A stretch of 64,000 nucleotides of DNA, from positions 338,226 through 402,225 of the forward strand of contig JBCAYL010000001.1 in NCBI GenBank assembly GCA_038533575.1, written 5' to 3'. This stretch comes from Pseudomonadota bacterium (lineage in GTDB: Bacteria > Pseudomonadota > Alphaproteobacteria > Rhodobacterales > Rhodobacteraceae). Positions 61,815 to 64,000 of the stretch are shown here, piece by piece; position 1 is the first letter of the stretch; every line of letters starts with the position of its first letter. Under the pieces are notes generated by a model, which saw only the letters and a list, made by a program, of their open reading frames with translations, searched no databases and was not told the origin of the DNA. The position numbers and the translations under genes were made by a program.

Positions 61815-63221
61815 ATGAAGAAATATCTGAGCGTCGCGGCTTTTGCCGCCCTTGTGTCAGGGCTCGACGGCGCGCCGGCCCATGCGGATGGCAAGGACGT
61901 ATTCCTCGGCGCGGTTCTCGGCGCCATTGCCAGCGAGGCGGTCCGCAGCAATCGACAATCCAACCAGCAGACCACCCGGCGCGTCGTGCGGCAGCAGGCC
62001 CCCAGCCTCAACAGCCAGTTTTCGCGGGCCGAGCGTGTCGAGATCCAATCCGCCCTTGCCAACCAGGGCTATGCGATCGGCACCATCGACGGCATTCTCG
62101 GCCAGAACAGCCGGCGCGTGATCGGTCAGTGGCAGGCGAGCCGGGGTGAGGCGCAGACCGGGCAGTTGACCCGAGCGCAATACGTGGCACTCGTGAGTGG
62201 TGCCGCCGGGGCACCCGTGACCTTCGCGGCGCGCCCGCTCAACCGCAACGAGGTCGTGCTGCTGCAGGAAGGGCTCCAGCGCCTCGGCTACTATCGCGGT
62301 GGCATCGACGGCCAGCAGGGCCCCGGCACACGGGGCGGCACGACGGCCTTTCTGGCGTCCCAAGGCTTCGCCCAAGGGCAGCTGACCCCGGTCCAGACGC
62401 TCGTGCTTGCACGGCAGGCGGCGGGGCTCGGGTCTCCGACCTACTTGCAGACCGAGGCCTCGGGGCAGATGGCCGCCTCTCCCTTCGGCGCGCCGCAGCA
62501 GCAATCGCCATTCGGTTCAGCGCCCACGCAGCAAGCGACTTTCGGAGCCGCGCCGCAAGCGGGGTTTGGAACGCCTCAGCAAGGGTTCGGGGCGCCACAG
62601 GGAGGCCAGCAGGCCCTCTTCGGCGCGCCTCAACAGCAGCAGGGCACATTCGGCGCCGTAGTACCACAGCAAGGGCAGCAGGCCGTGTTCGGCGCGGTGC
62701 CTCAGCAAGGCGGCTTCGGGACTCCACAACAGGGGCAGCAGGCGGCCTTCGGCACAGTGCCCCAGCAGGGCGGCTTCGGCGCAACGCAACAAGGCGGGCA
62801 GCAGCCGGTCTTCGGCGCAGCACCGCCCGCTCAAATGCAGCAGGGCACATTCGGTGTTCCTCAGGGGCAGCAGGCCGGGACGTTTGGCACCGGCCAGGCT
62901 CCTGTGCAGCAGACCTTCGGCGTGGCGCCGCAGGCACAGGGTAATCAGTTTGCCCCGCAAGGCGGCCAACTGAACGCGCAGCCTCCGATGCAGCAGCAAG
63001 CTCCGGCATCGACCCTCGATATCTTCAGCGGTGGTGGCGCGGGGCAACAGCCCGCGCCCGCAGCGCCGGCACCTGCTGTCCCGCAATCGACCGCGCCCCA
63101 GATCCTCGTGGGCGGTCAGGCCGGGGCGGGTGTGCAGCAGCCGGTCTTTGGAGCGCCGGCGACGGGGGGTGTCCCCGAGCAGCCCACGGGGCAAATGCTC
63201 TTCGCGCCGCCGAGCAATTGA
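61815..63221 (+). CDS. Exported peptidoglycan-binding protein with an FG/Q-rich repeat domain
   Basis: A 468-residue protein with a signal peptide (MKKYLSVAAFAALVSGLDGAPAHA). Residues about 70–130 and 145–200 look like two peptidoglycan_binding_1-type units (RVEIQSALANQGYAIGTIDGILGQNSRRVIGQWQ and VVLLQEGLQRLGYYRGGIDGQQGPGTRGGTTAFL). From about 222 to 370 the chain is almost only F, G, A, P, Q and T, with fifteen FG dipeptides spaced 7–13 residues apart (for example SPFGAPQQQ, GFGTPQQG, AVFGAVPQQ), and one more near 446. Such sequence is disordered and cohesive in eukaryotic FG-nucleoporins. The tail is A/P/Q-rich. ATG 61815 follows GGAGGT. Confidence 0.85.
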   Translation: MKKYLSVAAFAALVSGLDGAPAHADGKDVFLGAVLGAIASEAVRSNRQSNQQTTRRVVRQQAPSLNSQFSRAERVEIQSALANQGYAIGTIDGILGQNSRRVIGQWQASRGEAQTGQLTRAQYVALVSGAAGAPVTFAARPLNRNEVVLLQEGLQRLGYYRGGIDGQQGPGTRGGTTAFLASQGFAQGQLTPVQTLVLARQAAGLGSPTYLQTEASGQMAASPFGAPQQQSPFGSAPTQQATFGAAPQAGFGTPQQGFGAPQGGQQALFGAPQQQQGTFGAVVPQQGQQAVFGAVPQQGGFGTPQQGQQAAFGTVPQQGGFGATQQGGQQPVFGAAPPAQMQQGTFGVPQGQQAGTFGTGQAPVQQTFGVAPQAQGNQFAPQGGQLNAQPPMQQQAPASTLDIFSGGGAGQQPAPAAPAPAVPQSTAPQILVGGQAGAGVQQPVFGAPATGGVPEQPTGQMLFAPPSN

Positions 63222-63238
63222 TCTTTCCTTAAAGCTTG

Positions 63239-63266
63239 AAAAGCGCCGCCACCGAGCGGCGCTTTT
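63239..63266. terminator. Bidirectional terminator
   Basis: An 11-bp stem, AAAAGCGCCGC (63239–63249) with GCGGCGCTTTT (63256–63266), flanked by A's on the left and T's on the right, between the convergent FG-repeat gene and the edge gene. Confidence 0.85.
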
Positions 63267-63271
63267 TCCTT

Positions 63272-64000
63272 TCAGCCGTCTTGGCCTGCGGCGGCCGGGG
63301 CCGGCGCCGCGTCTTCAACGAGGGGCGCTGCTGGAGCTGCAGGTGCCGCGGGTTCGTTGGAGGCCACTGGTTCTGGCTCGAAGCTACCCCTGAAGGGGAC
63401 AGCGGGGGAGGTCGTCCATCCACGCTGGGGCACGTTCTCTAGAATCTTGAGTGTGCCACGGAAGCGCTGCTGCCCCACGCCTTCCACGCCCAAATCCACC
63501 TTTCCGAACACGGTCGCGTAGCGCGTCGTGGGCGTTTCATCTCCCCAGTAAGGAAGAAGGCCGGGCAATTCAGCGTTATACCCCGGCAACTCAAGCCGCA
63601 GGATGAAGGACGAGTGTCCCACCGCGGCCGTGCCGGATAGCGGAACGCTGGACACGGGCGCGAAGCCTGTGGCCGCCTGCGTGCGGGTTCCCGTCCCCAC
63701 GGCGCGAAAATCCTGCTGCTCGAAGTTGATGGTGGCCGCGAGGGATATCGAGGAGGCTCGCAGCTTCATGGGCGTTGTGATGTCGAGGCGCGGCGCACCG
63801 CCGACCTGCGGATGGCGGAACTCGAGGATCCGCACCACCGAGGAGGCCGACAGGCCGAAGAGCGTCGCGTCTGTTGGGAAGGCCTGGATCTTGTACTCGC
63901 CGTTGTTGGCCGCCACGAATTGGTAGCTGACGATCGCAAACAGATCGCGCCCGAAGGTCTCGAATATCGTCCGCGCGTCGCTGGCGGGCAGTTGTAATTT
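63272..64000 (-). CDS. Hypothetical beta-rich protein (C-terminal part, cut by right edge)
   Basis: The minus-strand frame is open from the right edge to a TGA at 63272, giving at least 242 residues; the true start lies beyond the window, so a GTG at 63916 need not be used. The visible part is beta-rich (FGRDLFAIVSYQFVAANNGEYKIQAFP, ITTPMKLRASSISLAATINFEQQDF, HSSFILRLELPGYNAELPGLLPYWGDE, FGKVDLGVEGVGQQRFRGTLKILENV) and ends in an alanine/proline-rich tail. I do not recognise the family. It is convergent with the FG-repeat gene. Confidence 0.65.
   Translation of the reverse strand, partial: KLQLPASDARTIFETFGRDLFAIVSYQFVAANNGEYKIQAFPTDATLFGLSASSVVRILEFRHPQVGGAPRLDITTPMKLRASSISLAATINFEQQDFRAVGTGTRTQAATGFAPVSSVPLSGTAAVGHSSFILRLELPGYNAELPGLLPYWGDETPTTRYATVFGKVDLGVEGVGQQRFRGTLKILENVPQRGWTTSPAVPFRGSFEPEPVASNEPAAPAAPAAPLVEDAAPAPAAAGQDG

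Overview
This 64 kb window is high-GC DNA from an alphaproteobacterium, most likely a Rhodobacterales member (Roseobacter group / Paracoccaceae). That placement rests on gene neighbourhoods I recognise (glyQ–DUF6446–glyS, ctaD–DUF2244, carA divergent from a GatB/YqeY gene, ilvC divergent from Lrp-family genes) and on protein character. It is inferred, not tested by a search. The sequence looks chromosomal: about 58 protein genes, two tRNAs, and no rRNA, CRISPR array, phage module or complete insertion sequence.

Layout. 1–14.6 kb is housekeeping: a secreted SPOR protein cut by the left edge, both glycyl-tRNA synthetase subunits around a small membrane protein, a divergent PPDK-like enzyme, a cell-wall hydrolase, folB–folP, ilvC with two Lrp-type regulators, and a class V aminotransferase. 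13.4–34.6 kb is mostly minus-strand: a UbiH-type hydroxylase with a HAD phosphatase, a membrane glycosyltransferase, carA, ctaD, a BASS symporter with an acyl-CoA ligase, lipB, tRNA-Leu(GAG) and an lplA-like gene, then a compact train (SPOR lipoprotein, D-Ala-D-Ala carboxypeptidase, tmk, holB, tatD, MBL hydrolase, AEC transporter).

tRNA-Ser(UGA) at 34.9 kb is followed by a lower-GC patch with one sulfotransferase-like gene, which looks like a small acquired insert. 36.5–47.8 kb is a carbohydrate cluster. It holds a D-ribulose-kinase-like FGGY kinase, two class II aldolase/epimerase-family proteins, an HAD phosphatase, an MBL-fold lactonase-like enzyme, a GntR regulator, a four-gene ABC importer and a UPF0261 (Tm-1-like) protein. 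Nearly identical 15-bp sites, each 27 bp from a start codon, precede the lactonase gene and the importer operon and point to one regulator. 47.8–54.0 kb is a second sugar ABC system, on the minus strand, with a GH63-like glycosidase. One of its permeases carries an unusual periplasmic domain.

54–57.8 kb holds an S41-like protein, an MBL hydrolase and a solitary hmgA with a perfect dyad upstream. 58–64 kb is a group of exported, poorly known proteins: a HEAT-like small protein, a trypsin-fold protease, a periplasmic protein, a membrane protein with a large extracytoplasmic domain, and a peptidoglycan-binding protein whose C-terminal half is an FG/Q-rich repeat resembling eukaryotic FG-nucleoporins. 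The last gene runs off the right edge.

Most novel-looking items: the FG-repeat protein and its neighbours, the GntR-controlled carbohydrate cluster, the permease with an inserted DUF11-like loop, and the low-GC insert inside glyS.
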